From IMG/VR virus record IMGVR_UViG_3300035698_012596, positions 1 to 48,979 of that record: 48,979 nt of DNA; one strand, given 5' to 3'. The position numbers and the translations under genes are program-made. The notes under the pieces are model-generated. The model did no database searches and was not told where the DNA came from. It saw only the letters and a list, made by a program, of their open reading frames with translations. Shown here piece after piece: positions 25,055 to 32,987 of the stretch. This DNA comes from a virus. Within the stretch, counting starts at the first letter, position 1. Each line of letters starts with the position of its first letter.

Positions 25055-25885
25055 TTATTTCAAATTATGTTCTCTGATTAGTCGCTCAATTTCTCGATTG
25101 ACATCACCTTCAAATTCATCCTTTGGATTATCATAGATTATTGAATAACCCTCCTTCAGTTTCATATGTACAAAGCTAGATTGTTCCTGCCCCATTTCAA
25201 GAAATCTTAGGTTGTAGTGTTCATCTAGAAACATATCAAATTCAGGCATTTTTTTAATATGATCATACCATCTTAACAAATCAAATGGTTTAGCATTATT
25301 TCGTTCAGTGAGAAACCTATTTGTATATAACGAATTGGTCCAGAATGTTTCCTTCAAATACCCACAATTTCGCAATTCTTTTATAAATGGGCGATGCTCA
25401 TCCGGAATAAATAATTCGCTATATCTTTTCTGGTTCTTAGATACGAAGGCATAAGCGTTGATATGTTTCTGTATGTAGTCATAAGCATGGTCTAAAAGAC
25501 TATTTCGTAATGTTTGTACCTGATTAGTTAATTGTTGAAGGTGTTGAAGGTGTTGGTTGTGTTGCTGTATTTGTTGTTTTATTGCTATTTCCATTTGTTG
25601 TTGTTCTCGACGATCAATTGCTGCAAAATCAGAGCATTCATCCGAGTGCATCAGTTTGAGCATGACAAAAATCTCTTTGAACATGTCATTGGCGTTTTCA
25701 TCATCCACTAAGAGGAATTTTTGAAAATAGAAATCAAATTCTCTCTGATCTACAATTTGGTCACTAAGAAGGGAACGAATTCGTTCTTCGAATTTTTCGT
25801 AATTGCTGAGTTGGGGATTTTCATCATCACTGAATAGTGTTGAACTTGTTTTATACATAATACCGGAATTGCTCATAAGCGCCAT
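25055..25885 (-). CDS. Paralogue 1 of a three-gene family (LKLxxSDxCxDF)
   Basis: 276 aa, ATG overlaps upstream stop as TAATG. N-terminal part: 'RSLLSDQIVDQREFDFYFQKFL' then 'MFKEIFVMLKLMHSDECSDF'; middle Gln/His-rich coiled coil (QQIQQHNQHLQHLQQL); C-terminal domain 'YIQKHINAYAFVSKNQKRY'. The same order is seen in the next gene upstream (25885-26745), showing tandem duplication. No known domain recognised. The LKL segment is reminiscent of, but distinct from, the FKLxW family elsewhere in this window. Confidence 0.65.
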   Translation of the reverse strand: MALMSNSGIMYKTSSTLFSDDENPQLSNYEKFEERIRSLLSDQIVDQREFDFYFQKFLLVDDENANDMFKEIFVMLKLMHSDECSDFAAIDRREQQQMEIAIKQQIQQHNQHLQHLQQLTNQVQTLRNSLLDHAYDYIQKHINAYAFVSKNQKRYSELFIPDEHRPFIKELRNCGYLKETFWTNSLYTNRFLTERNNAKPFDLLRWYDHIKKMPEFDMFLDEHYNLRFLEMGQEQSSFVHMKLKEGYSIIYDNPKDEFEGDVNREIERLIREHNLK

Positions 25886-26745
25886 TATATCAATCCCTTT
25901 TCCTTCACAATATGTTGAATTTTTTCTTGTATTTCACACTTGACCAGCATACATAATTCATCGTTTTTGGTATTTTCTGGCAGATTTAATTGTTGCCCAA
26001 ACAATATGTTTTCGTTTATTTCTTTGAGTTTCAAATTCATAGAATATTCTCGGAAATTTTTTGTAGCGATTGAGTCTTGTTGTGAATCTCGCCAATTGAG
26101 TCTACAGAATTCCGGTGATGTCCTGGGTGGACTATTTGCGTAGACATTGGTAATTGATAATTTTGGATTCAATCCCCACCAGCTATGTTTTATATAATTG
26201 CAACTCTGTAGATGTAATATATGTTGTTGGTCAAATATATTATACAGATCTTCATGTGTGTATTTGTTATTGTTTTCACTTATAAATTGGTAAATTTCGA
26301 TATGTTTTAAAATCCAAGCCATTTTTTCTTCGATGAAATCAGGCCTAGCGGTTTTCAATCTTTCTATACGTTCAAGACGCTTTTGTTCCTTTTCTTGTTC
26401 CCGCAATTTAGCGGCGGTACGAGCCCTATTCTCCATACCCACATAATCGGGACATTGGTCTGAATATTGCAATTTAAGTAGAACAAATAATTCTTTAAGA
26501 ATATCATCGACATTGGGATCTTGATGCTCAACAAATCTGTCCAGATAGAAACGCAATTCATCGTGGTGGAGATTGACGACATCGTTCATCCGTTTTCTCA
26601 ACGATTCTAATGTATGTTCAACTGCAACCTTTTCCATACGTTGTTTCCTCTTTTTCGCCTGAGCTTGCGTTTTTTTACGTTGAGCAGCCGCATATTTTCG
26701 ACCGTATTTTAGTTCACCGAACATATTATAAACTAAGTAATGCAT
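25885..26745 (-). CDS. Paralogue 2 of a three-gene family (LKLxxSDxCxDF)
   Basis: 286 aa (ATG at 26724 just after the upstream stop is an alternative start). Basic N-terminus (AAAQRKKTQAQAKKRKQR), then 'NLHHDELRFYLDRFVEHQD', 'ILKELFVLLKLQYSDQCPDY', a charged coiled coil (KLREQEKEQKRLERIERL), and 'WILKHIEIYQFISENNNKY'. Aligns with paralogue 1 through both the LKL and the I-x-K-H-I-x-x-Y-x-F-[IV]-S segments. Function unknown; possibly DNA- or protein-binding given the basic start. Confidence 0.65.
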   Translation of the reverse strand: MHYLVYNMFGELKYGRKYAAAQRKKTQAQAKKRKQRMEKVAVEHTLESLRKRMNDVVNLHHDELRFYLDRFVEHQDPNVDDILKELFVLLKLQYSDQCPDYVGMENRARTAAKLREQEKEQKRLERIERLKTARPDFIEEKMAWILKHIEIYQFISENNNKYTHEDLYNIFDQQHILHLQSCNYIKHSWWGLNPKLSITNVYANSPPRTSPEFCRLNWRDSQQDSIATKNFREYSMNLKLKEINENILFGQQLNLPENTKNDELCMLVKCEIQEKIQHIVKEKGLI

Positions 26746-27083
26746 TTTGTAAGTTGTTTTGGTTCATAAAATTAACTAATTTTTGTACATCTGATTTACT
26801 TATGTTACCATTAGAATCTCGGTATTTTTCTTTTTCCTTAAGAATGATTTCTTTTTCTTCTTTTAATTTTTTGTCTTCATAAACGAAATCCGGACATGAA
26901 TCTCCCCCATTGTAATTTAAGAACAAGAAATAATTTTCGAATTGCCTCATCTGTCATATCATCTTCATTTTTGACAAATTTCTCCCAGAAGAATTCTATT
27001 TCTCCGGGGTCTATCTTTAAGAGTTGGCTAACTTTTGCAATAAGCAAATCGTAACAATCTGTTTTTACTGGTTTATACATCAT
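26726..27083 (-). pseudogene. Paralogue 3, frameshifted at a G5 run
   Basis: Starts at ATG 27083 (GGAGG 6 nt upstream), reads 'DDMTDEAIRKLFLVLKLQWG' and then leaves the family pattern and stops at 26877. One base less in the GGGGG run near 26909 restores '...LKLQWGDSCPDFVYEDKK' and continues to 26726. Both siblings have LKLxxSDxCxDF here, so the shift is well supported. Even if repaired it is short (~118 aa) and lacks the C-terminal domain. It may be a pseudogene, a +1 programmed shift, or a sequencing error. Confidence 0.7.
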
Positions 27084-28957
27084 TCTTTTCCTCCAATTCG
27101 TCCCAGGAGATCATCACCGGCCAAAATTTCAATGCCTTTATCCTGGGCCTTCTTTAGCTTACTAGTGATCTTCGTTGGGTCCTTTGTTACAACATGGGTT
27201 GTATCACTTCGGATACTACTCTGCACTTCACCACCACCAGCTTCAAACTTTTCAAGAGCATCATCCTTCAACCGGAAGCCAGTGCAAACAATTCGCATAC
27301 CATCAAACGCTCCACCCACACTCACAGCCTTAACCTTCTCTTCGATAGTAAAATTGCCATCAATGCTATCCATCCAATTCTGGAAATCATCTACACCGTC
27401 CATGAACTGTTGGGCGGTGTTATGGGAAAATCCTTCGACTTCTAGAACTTCTTCTAGCGTTAAACCGTGCAGCTTGCAGTGGTGGTTAACAATCTTTTGC
27501 ATCCGTCGTTCCCCCATTCCGCGACCAAATACGCCACTGGTGCTGGCCAGTTTCGCAATACTAACAGATCCCAATGTATTACGGAGACGTTCAAGACCCT
27601 TGTACGCCGTCTTGCTACCAACAATCCCGTAAACATCATCAGCATCAGCTACGATGATCTGTGCAAGGTTGCGGTAGCCAGCATCAAACAGCTTCTCTAG
27701 GCCGCTTGTGCTAATGAACTCAAGCCCAATACTCTTTGCCTGGCCCTTGAGCTTTTCCAATTGCGCATCGTCGCTTGCATCAACATCATCGAGAATGATA
27801 TCAACCTTGTTTTCATCCCATGACCAGGCACCATGCATTGTTTCGTCCGGAAGTTCTGCCGTTACGCTCTGGACAACATTCTGGATATACGGAATGACAT
27901 CCCCTGCTCGAACAATTTCAATCTCTGCACCAACACCAATACCACTGTCAACTACAAATTTCGCGTTGAACGCGGTAGCATGACGGATGGTTACACCCTG
28001 GAGATCGATGGGCTTAACTTCAATTCGTGGCTTAATCCGCCCGTCCTTACTGACCTTCCATTCGACGCCAACGATGGTTGTTTTGGCGATATTATCCACA
28101 TCGTTAATCTTGAACTTGAATGCAAATTCTGGATTGATCTTCGTGTTGTTGCGATTAGCTTCCATCCGTTCACGAACAGCCCATCGGTCGACTTCAACCA
28201 CTACACCATCTAACGCAAATTCGCTTTTCGATTTATGATCATCAATCATTTTCTCTAGTGAATTACCGTTTAAATTTTCTCCAATCACAACGTCTACTTG
28301 GGGCAAACTAAATCCAATAGACCCCAACGTGGACATTTGAAAAACTTTAGCCATTTTCGGGATAACAACTTCGTAAGCAATCACGCTTACATTGTCATAA
28401 AACAGTGCATCAGCATCTTTTTTATTCATCTTGCCGGCGACATAGTTCCTAGGATTCTTATAATCAATTTCCAAATCCACAAATAATTTATCGGAAAAAA
28501 TAACTTCTGCACGAACAACCAACGGGCCTTTATCAATTTTCTGGGGGACATTGGCCATCTGCTTAACATGACGCGTAACATCTTGTCCTTGATGACCATC
28601 GCCGCGGCTGTAAGCAATTTGCAAATCGCCTTCTTCACTGTAAACAAGCATGAGACTCACACCGTCTTCTTTACTTGTTACAACAAAAGTTTCGTCTTCG
28701 AGATCATTTCGTTTAATCCAACCTTCAATTTCATCGTGGCTAAGTTGGTTCAAACTTCCCATCTTAAAGGGGAGGTTAACTTTATCTCCCCGAACTGTGG
28801 CGCCAACACCAATAAGGAACGGGTTAGTGGGGTCAAGGGAACGAAGGTCATTTTCCATGGCATCATACTGTGAATCAGTCAACGGGCTATTACCACTGCT
28901 ATAATAAAGCTCACTTGCGTGGGTCAACGTGTTAACTAATTCTTGTATGCGATTCAT
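27080..28957 (-). CDS. ligA: NAD-dependent DNA ligase
   Basis: 625 aa. N-terminal Ia-like helices ('SELYYSSGNSPLTDSQYDAM'), adenylation motif 'TSKEDGVSLML' with nucleophile K96 (usually K-x-D-G), 'YSRGDGHQGQDVT', OB fold ('RAGDVIPYIQNV'), helix-hairpin-helix region and a C-terminal BRCT ('GMRIVCTGF...VVTKD'). The four-Cys zinc finger of bacterial LigA is missing: only two Cys occur in the whole protein, neither in that position. It seals nicks during phage replication. Own promoter at 28981-29009; its TGA overlaps the next ATG. Confidence 0.93.
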   Translation of the reverse strand: MNRIQELVNTLTHASELYYSSGNSPLTDSQYDAMENDLRSLDPTNPFLIGVGATVRGDKVNLPFKMGSLNQLSHDEIEGWIKRNDLEDETFVVTSKEDGVSLMLVYSEEGDLQIAYSRGDGHQGQDVTRHVKQMANVPQKIDKGPLVVRAEVIFSDKLFVDLEIDYKNPRNYVAGKMNKKDADALFYDNVSVIAYEVVIPKMAKVFQMSTLGSIGFSLPQVDVVIGENLNGNSLEKMIDDHKSKSEFALDGVVVEVDRWAVRERMEANRNNTKINPEFAFKFKINDVDNIAKTTIVGVEWKVSKDGRIKPRIEVKPIDLQGVTIRHATAFNAKFVVDSGIGVGAEIEIVRAGDVIPYIQNVVQSVTAELPDETMHGAWSWDENKVDIILDDVDASDDAQLEKLKGQAKSIGLEFISTSGLEKLFDAGYRNLAQIIVADADDVYGIVGSKTAYKGLERLRNTLGSVSIAKLASTSGVFGRGMGERRMQKIVNHHCKLHGLTLEEVLEVEGFSHNTAQQFMDGVDDFQNWMDSIDGNFTIEEKVKAVSVGGAFDGMRIVCTGFRLKDDALEKFEAGGGEVQSSIRSDTTHVVTKDPTKITSKLKKAQDKGIEILAGDDLLGRIGGKE

Positions 28958-28980
28958 TCTATATCTCCTTGTTATCTCGT

Positions 28981-29009
28981 ATTATAACACACTAATAAAA
29001 AAAAATCAA
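28981..29009 (-). promoter_or_regulatory. Sigma70-type promoter of ligA
   Basis: TTGATT (29009-29004), 17-bp spacer ending TGT, TATAAT (28986-28981). Extended -10 (TGTTATAAT) as in the other early promoters. Confidence 0.7.
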
Positions 29010-29016
29010 CTTTTCG

Positions 29017-29214
29017 TCAAGATTTGAATTTTTTATAAATAATTGAAATTAATACAAATACTAATAGCGGCCAAACCATACCTAAAATAAGTGCATCCTT
29101 CACCCTAATCCAGGTTGGTTTAGCTTTGTTGTCAGGATTAATTTTATAGTCGTTTGTCCCAAACATGAATCCCACAAATACATATATTATACCTATTATA
29201 ATTAGAAAAGCCAT
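29017..29214 (-). CDS. Small two-helix membrane protein
   Basis: 65 aa. Two hydrophobic segments, residues 2-18 (AFLIIIGIIYVFVGFMF) and 43-60 (LILGMVWPLLVFVLISII), flanking a short polar loop, and a basic end (YKKFKS). A holin-like or inner-membrane accessory protein is possible; nothing specific can be assigned. Last gene of the 30570-29017 operon. Confidence 0.6.
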   Translation of the reverse strand: MAFLIIIGIIYVFVGFMFGTNDYKINPDNKAKPTWIRVKDALILGMVWPLLVFVLISIIYKKFKS

Positions 29215-29225
29215 AATAATATTCC

Positions 29226-29519
29226 CTATAAAAGCCTAATAGATTTAAATTTTGATCGAACATTAAGTTTCAAATACACAATTAACGCACCAGGGTTACC
29301 TGTTTCAACTATGAAAGAACTGACCACACTTTTGAATTTTGCACCATTAAGCCACTTGGGAACCTTCTTCTGTAGAACGCCGTTCGTCTTGCTATGATTC
29401 CCTTGACCGGTTATAACCCTTACTTTGTCTTCTCCTTGAGCTTTGAAAACCAGTAATTGCTTGGATAGGAACACTTGTGCTTCAGTCTGATTCTTTCCAT
29501 GGAGATCAATTTCTTTCAT
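29226..29519 (-). CDS. Smr-domain protein
   Basis: 97 aa from ATG 29519, which overlaps the upstream stop as TAATG. 'KEIDLHGKNQTEAQ' and 'VRVITGQGNHSKTNGVLQKKV' are the two signatures of the Smr fold (LDLHG and TGxGxHS). Smr domains nick DNA or RNA; bacterial examples include the MutS2 C-terminus and mRNA-cleaving SmrB. Here free-standing, so possibly an RNase or a branched-DNA nuclease used early in infection. Confidence 0.78.
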   Translation of the reverse strand: MKEIDLHGKNQTEAQVFLSKQLLVFKAQGEDKVRVITGQGNHSKTNGVLQKKVPKWLNGAKFKSVVSSFIVETGNPGALIVYLKLNVRSKFKSIRLL

Positions 29520-30046
29520 TACAAGCAAGCCAATTTAAAGTTAACAGCGTCCTGGGGATCAACAAACAAAAAACCAACACATATAACTTTTTCTTCTGTT
29601 GTTTCCGTAGTGGTAACAGATGATCTGTTAAAAAATTTACCTATTGTTCGTTTTTCAGTTTTTTCGACTGTTGCTTCTTTGGTTGATTGATAATGACAAA
29701 TATAAACATCCTTAATTAAATTATCATCATGCAACCAATCCCAAATTCTATCTGTTTTATTTTTTTCGACCAAGTCACTAAGTAGTAGTTCAATTGATCG
29801 ATCGCTGTTACTTTCGCACGGAACAACTCCGCCCTCTTCCAATAAACCTAAACGCCGAATTGCCCACCATTCGGCTGGGTGGTGGTGAAATACATCAAGA
29901 CCACCATTGCTTCTTTCTAATTTCTTTTTATTATCCTTAGTTCTTTCGTTCTGGCTTTTAATGTAATCCATTGCACCAATGGTTGATTTCGGTCCCATAT
30001 ATGAATTATTATTAGAAATATCAATAAAAATTGGTTTACCTGACAT
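29519..30046 (-). CDS. FKLxW-family protein, long form 1
   Basis: 175 aa from ATG 30046 (AAGGAAAG upstream). Clear paralogue of the next gene upstream (30058-30570): 'AEWWAIRRLG', 'DRIWDWLHDDN', 'DVYICHYQST' and a C-terminal 'VGFLFVDPQDAVNFKLACL'. The W-L-H-D-[DE]-N plus D-A-x-x-F-K-L ending is the same module as in the small proteins at 32-34 kb and 41-45 kb; the ~85 N-terminal residues with WWxIRR are specific to this pair. Function unknown. Confidence 0.65.
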   Translation of the reverse strand: MSGKPIFIDISNNNSYMGPKSTIGAMDYIKSQNERTKDNKKKLERSNGGLDVFHHHPAEWWAIRRLGLLEEGGVVPCESNSDRSIELLLSDLVEKNKTDRIWDWLHDDNLIKDVYICHYQSTKEATVEKTEKRTIGKFFNRSSVTTTETTEEKVICVGFLFVDPQDAVNFKLACL

Positions 30047-30057
30047 CAATCTTTCCT

Positions 30058-30570
30058 TTACATACAAGCTAATTTAAATGTGAGTACATCCGTTTCTTCC
30101 ATAAAAACAAGTCCCATGCATGGGACCTTAATTTCCTCGGTATTTTCTTTATCACTTTTCGAGAAAAATGCACCACCCACGGACCATTTTTTTGTTACTT
30201 CGATATTAACGGTTTTGGCATAATGGCTTACATAAATGTCTCCGCTGAAATTTTCTTCATCATGCAACCAATCGTAAATTCTGTCACATCGGTCCTGATC
30301 TTCGAGTTCCTTTATTGGTATCTCCACGCATTGAGTAATATTAACAGCACCGCCCGGAATTAGTTTATTACTGGCCCTACGCCTGCGAATATCCCACCAT
30401 GATTTCGGATCATCAAAGAATAAATCTTTTGATTTTTGTTTCTTCGCCCACTCAGTGCTATTTTCCAGGGTATGTTTGTTATTCTCTATAAAATCCATAA
30501 CCTTTTGGATCGTCGCGGGACCTTTGTAATTATGAACATCATAGATACTAACCCAATGAACTGTTCCCAT
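30058..30570 (-). CDS. FKLxW-family protein, long form 2
   Basis: 170 aa. Paralogue of the preceding entry: 'KSWWDIRRRRAS', 'DRIYDWLHDEENFSG', 'DIYVSHYAKT', ending 'VFMEETDVLTFKLACM'. First gene after a TTGACT...TATACT promoter, so probably early. The N-terminal segment (VHWVSIYDVHNYKGPATIQKV) is matched by 'FIDISNNNSYMGPKSTIGAM' in its partner. No enzyme motif seen. Confidence 0.65.
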   Translation of the reverse strand: MGTVHWVSIYDVHNYKGPATIQKVMDFIENNKHTLENSTEWAKKQKSKDLFFDDPKSWWDIRRRRASNKLIPGGAVNITQCVEIPIKELEDQDRCDRIYDWLHDEENFSGDIYVSHYAKTVNIEVTKKWSVGGAFFSKSDKENTEEIKVPCMGLVFMEETDVLTFKLACM

Positions 30571-30597
30571 TATAGCAACTCCAATATTTTCAAGTTT

Positions 30598-30625
30598 AGT
30601 ATAACATAATTATATTGAAAGTCAA
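30598..30625 (-). promoter_or_regulatory. Sigma70-type early promoter
   Basis: TTGACT (30625-30620), 16-bp spacer ending TGT, TATACT (30603-30598). Serves the operon of the two long FKLxW proteins, Smr protein and membrane protein; divergent from the vWA gene. Confidence 0.75.
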
Positions 30626-30651
30626 ACTTATTTTATAGTATGCTAAATAAT

Positions 30652-30677
30652 AATGTAGCGCGATTGCTACATTTTTT
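30652..30677 (+). terminator. Terminator-like hairpin in the leader of the vWA gene
   Basis: AATGTAGC, loop GCGATT, GCTACATT then more T (six in a row from 30672). An intrinsic-terminator shape on the plus strand, but 45 bp upstream of the vWA start; there is no plus-strand gene before it. A second small hairpin (CCGCA-AGGA-TGCGG, 30684-30697) follows. Could be an attenuator. Confidence 0.65.
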
Positions 30678-30722
30678 AACAAGACCGCAAGGATGCGGCA
30701 GAACATAAAGGAGGGTCAATCT

Positions 30723-31532
30723 ATGACCTATATGCAGAGAAGAACTCTACCAAACGCTTTCCCCGGAATTAATGCAACAGCAACCGTTAGTTTTACGCCT
30801 AGCCCATTCCCCGGGAATGCCAAAATAAATTCAAAAACAACAAAACAATTACCAAAAGGCATTAAAGCCGGAACCAACGGAACAATCGTCGCTGTTATTA
30901 TGGACGAATCTGGAAGTATGTCTGGTGTGGTTGATTCAACTATTGATGGATTCAACGAATTTGTTTCTGGCCAGAAAAAAGACAAAGATAAAACAGACAT
31001 TATGGTCAACAAGTTTGAGGGCGGAAACGTTGTCAATCTATGGGGCATCAAAGATGTTAATGACGCGCCACCAATGAGCAACGAGTTATATCGCCCATGC
31101 GGAATGACAAATTTGTATGACGCCATTGGCCAAACAATTCTCGAAATTGATGATCACCTACGTGGCATCAAGAAGAAGAACCGCCCAGCAGTAATCATAA
31201 TGATTATGACTGATGGTGCCGAAAATGCTTCAAGTAAGTATAACAATGAAGATATCAAGCAATTGGTTGCATTGCGTGAAGATAAGAATTGGGTCTTCCA
31301 GTTCTTTGGTGCTAATATTGACGCATTTGATGCCGGTCGTAACTTCGGTATGTCGGCTAACAATACTATGCAGTATAGCACTGGAAATATGATGGATACA
31401 ATGGCAGTCGCTTCAGCAGCAACAAGTCGTATGAAGATGTCACTAAATGCTGGTTCATCAACTCACGAGCTTTATTCAACTGACTTGTACACTAGCGAAG
31501 AGCGTGGTAGAACAATGAAGGGAGACAAGTAA
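30723..31532 (+). CDS. von Willebrand factor A domain protein
   Basis: 269 aa from ATG 30723, with AAAGGAGG 8-15 nt upstream. The MIDAS metal site is complete: D-E-S-G-S-M at ~65, 'PCGMTNLYDAIG' (Thr) and 'IMTDGAENAS' (Asp). vWA domains bind partners through a chelated metal ion. A proline-rich N-terminal ~55 residues and a Ser/Thr-rich C-terminus flank it. It forms a TAATG-coupled pair with the next gene and is isolated on the plus strand among minus-strand operons. Role unknown; in several phages vWA proteins accompany tellurite-resistance-like modules, not seen here. Confidence 0.85.
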   Translation: MTYMQRRTLPNAFPGINATATVSFTPSPFPGNAKINSKTTKQLPKGIKAGTNGTIVAVIMDESGSMSGVVDSTIDGFNEFVSGQKKDKDKTDIMVNKFEGGNVVNLWGIKDVNDAPPMSNELYRPCGMTNLYDAIGQTILEIDDHLRGIKKKNRPAVIIMIMTDGAENASSKYNNEDIKQLVALREDKNWVFQFFGANIDAFDAGRNFGMSANNTMQYSTGNMMDTMAVASAATSRMKMSLNAGSSTHELYSTDLYTSEERGRTMKGDK

Positions 31533-32440
31533 TGCGAGACATGACAAATCAATACGAAGCCCGCATTACCATTCAAAGTAATAATAGAGCATCACCAGTT
31601 GATGAGTATTATCACACAGATGGCAACACATATTTTGAAGCTCGTCAAGGATCAGAATTTGTTCTTGACCTGTTTAATCGTTCATCTGAACGTGTTGCGA
31701 TGATTCCGGCAATTGATGGTCTTTCAACCGTTGATGGACAACCAGCTGGTCTCGATAGCCCAGGGTTTGTTGTTGAACCTTGGGGTTCAGTTCGTGTACC
31801 AGGATGGAGTAAGAGTGAACACTCAGCTGCTCATTTTGTTTTTTGGGATAAAGAAAACTCATACAGCAACAAGACTGGCCGAGGCAAGGAAAATGTTGGG
31901 GTAATTGGTGTTCTTGTATTTCGAGAGAAGCCACGGTCTAATATGTTTACACCATATCCATATGATACGTTTTCTGTTGGATCATTACCTAATTCATTTC
32001 CTGAAACACAGTCTTGGAACGGTAACGAGTCATCGGGAAATTCATGGGGAGGACTGGGTGGAAATATTGATTCAGCTGGTATCTCCGTAAGTAATGCAGT
32101 TGATACACAAAATTCAATTCTAGGCTCGTCGGCTTCTGCTAGTTCTTCAACTAGTGCTACACGATCTACTCGATCTACTCGAAGACTTACTAAAGGTCTA
32201 ACTACCAGTGGTGCAGTTCAAGAAGCTGGTACTGGCCATGGTCGTATTACTGAGTTTAACACAACAGAAGTTAATTTTGAGAAGAGGGATCCAAAACATC
32301 CTGACGCTCAGGTTGTGATATATTATGACACCAGTCGTGGTTTGGAAAAGCGTGGAATTGTTCTTAAATACAAGAAGAACTTTGCTCCGGACCCATTTCC
32401 GAGCAGCCCTGGTTATTATAACAACACTCGAAAAGGTTAA
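31532..32440 (+). CDS. Conserved hypothetical partner of the vWA protein
   Basis: 302 aa, ATG overlaps the vWA stop. Residues ~1-135 are a beta-rich domain: 'YFEARQGSEFVLDLFNRSSE', 'AIDGLSTVDGQPAG', 'GFVVEPWGSVRVPGWSK', 'GVIGVLVFRE', a pattern I recall from conserved hypothetical proteins of gammaproteobacteria and phages. A low-complexity Ser/Thr/Arg linker (SASSSTSATRSTRSTRR) leads to a short C-terminal strand-rich segment. Possibly a secreted or virion-associated domain; the coupling to vWA suggests a complex. Confidence 0.65.
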   Translation: MRDMTNQYEARITIQSNNRASPVDEYYHTDGNTYFEARQGSEFVLDLFNRSSERVAMIPAIDGLSTVDGQPAGLDSPGFVVEPWGSVRVPGWSKSEHSAAHFVFWDKENSYSNKTGRGKENVGVIGVLVFREKPRSNMFTPYPYDTFSVGSLPNSFPETQSWNGNESSGNSWGGLGGNIDSAGISVSNAVDTQNSILGSSASASSSTSATRSTRSTRRLTKGLTTSGAVQEAGTGHGRITEFNTTEVNFEKRDPKHPDAQVVIYYDTSRGLEKRGIVLKYKKNFAPDPFPSSPGYYNNTRKG

Positions 32441-32451
32441 AAACATTGGAA

Positions 32452-32474
32452 GGCGGGGGCTTTATGTCCCCGCC
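32452..32474. terminator. GC-rich hairpin between convergent genes
   Basis: GGCGGGG and CCCCGCC form a 7-bp stem with a 9-nt loop, between the plus-strand pair and the minus-strand array. No T-run on the plus strand; ATGTTTTTAA follows on the minus strand, so a weak bidirectional terminator is possible. Confidence 0.5.
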
Positions 32475-32482
32475 AATCCATG

Positions 32483-32731
32483 TCAAGTGCTACTTCGGCG
32501 ATGCTTTTGTAATATCAGTTCTGGAAAGGTTAGTTTTAGTTGGACAATTTCATCTTCTAACAAATCGAATAGAAAATATTGTAAATGATATTCTTTATTG
32601 ATTGATTTGTTCGTGTATGTCCAACGCTGTTCATTAAAGACAACCGAAAACGGACCAATATTGCTTCTAAGCCAATAATTTAGTTCCGAGCGATATATAC
32701 AACTAAAAGGTATTATAAAACTCCAGTCCAT
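32483..32731 (-). CDS. FKLxW-family small protein (LKLxFP subtype)
   Basis: 82 aa. 'LNYWLRSNIGPFSVVF' matches the family's W-L-x-x-N helix, and 'LLEDEIVQLKLTFPELIL' its terminal motif in the LKLxFP form shared by the four genes upstream of it. A basic tail (QKHRRSST) follows. ATG is directly after the upstream stop. Last gene of the 35052-32483 operon. Confidence 0.65.
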   Translation of the reverse strand: MDWSFIIPFSCIYRSELNYWLRSNIGPFSVVFNEQRWTYTNKSINKEYHLQYFLFDLLEDEIVQLKLTFPELILQKHRRSST

Positions 32732-32974
32732 TTAAGTGTCCATTGTTCTTATATCAAGAAAAGGAAATACCAATTTCAATTTCACAATGTCTTCATATGG
32801 CACATCGCGCAGTTTGTATCGATAATAGATCGTTTTATAATCGTTAAATGTACTTGCTCGATTTTCTTCATAGAATGAAAATTCCCAAGAATGTTTTTTA
32901 AAATTCTCAAGCATCCAACGACAAACTTGTTCATCTTGCGATGAAAAACTTTCCTCTATATCAAAATAATACAT
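32732..32974 (-). CDS. FKLxW-family small protein (LKLxFP subtype)
   Basis: 80 aa. 'VCRWMLENFKKHSWEFSF' and 'RDVPYEDIVKLKLVFPFLDI' align with the neighbours on both sides. Between them lies a strand 'YKTIYYRYKL' found in the same place in three siblings. Acidic. Unknown function. Confidence 0.65.
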   Translation of the reverse strand: MYYFDIEESFSSQDEQVCRWMLENFKKHSWEFSFYEENRASTFNDYKTIYYRYKLRDVPYEDIVKLKLVFPFLDIRTMDT

Positions 32975-32987
32975 TTATATACCCATA

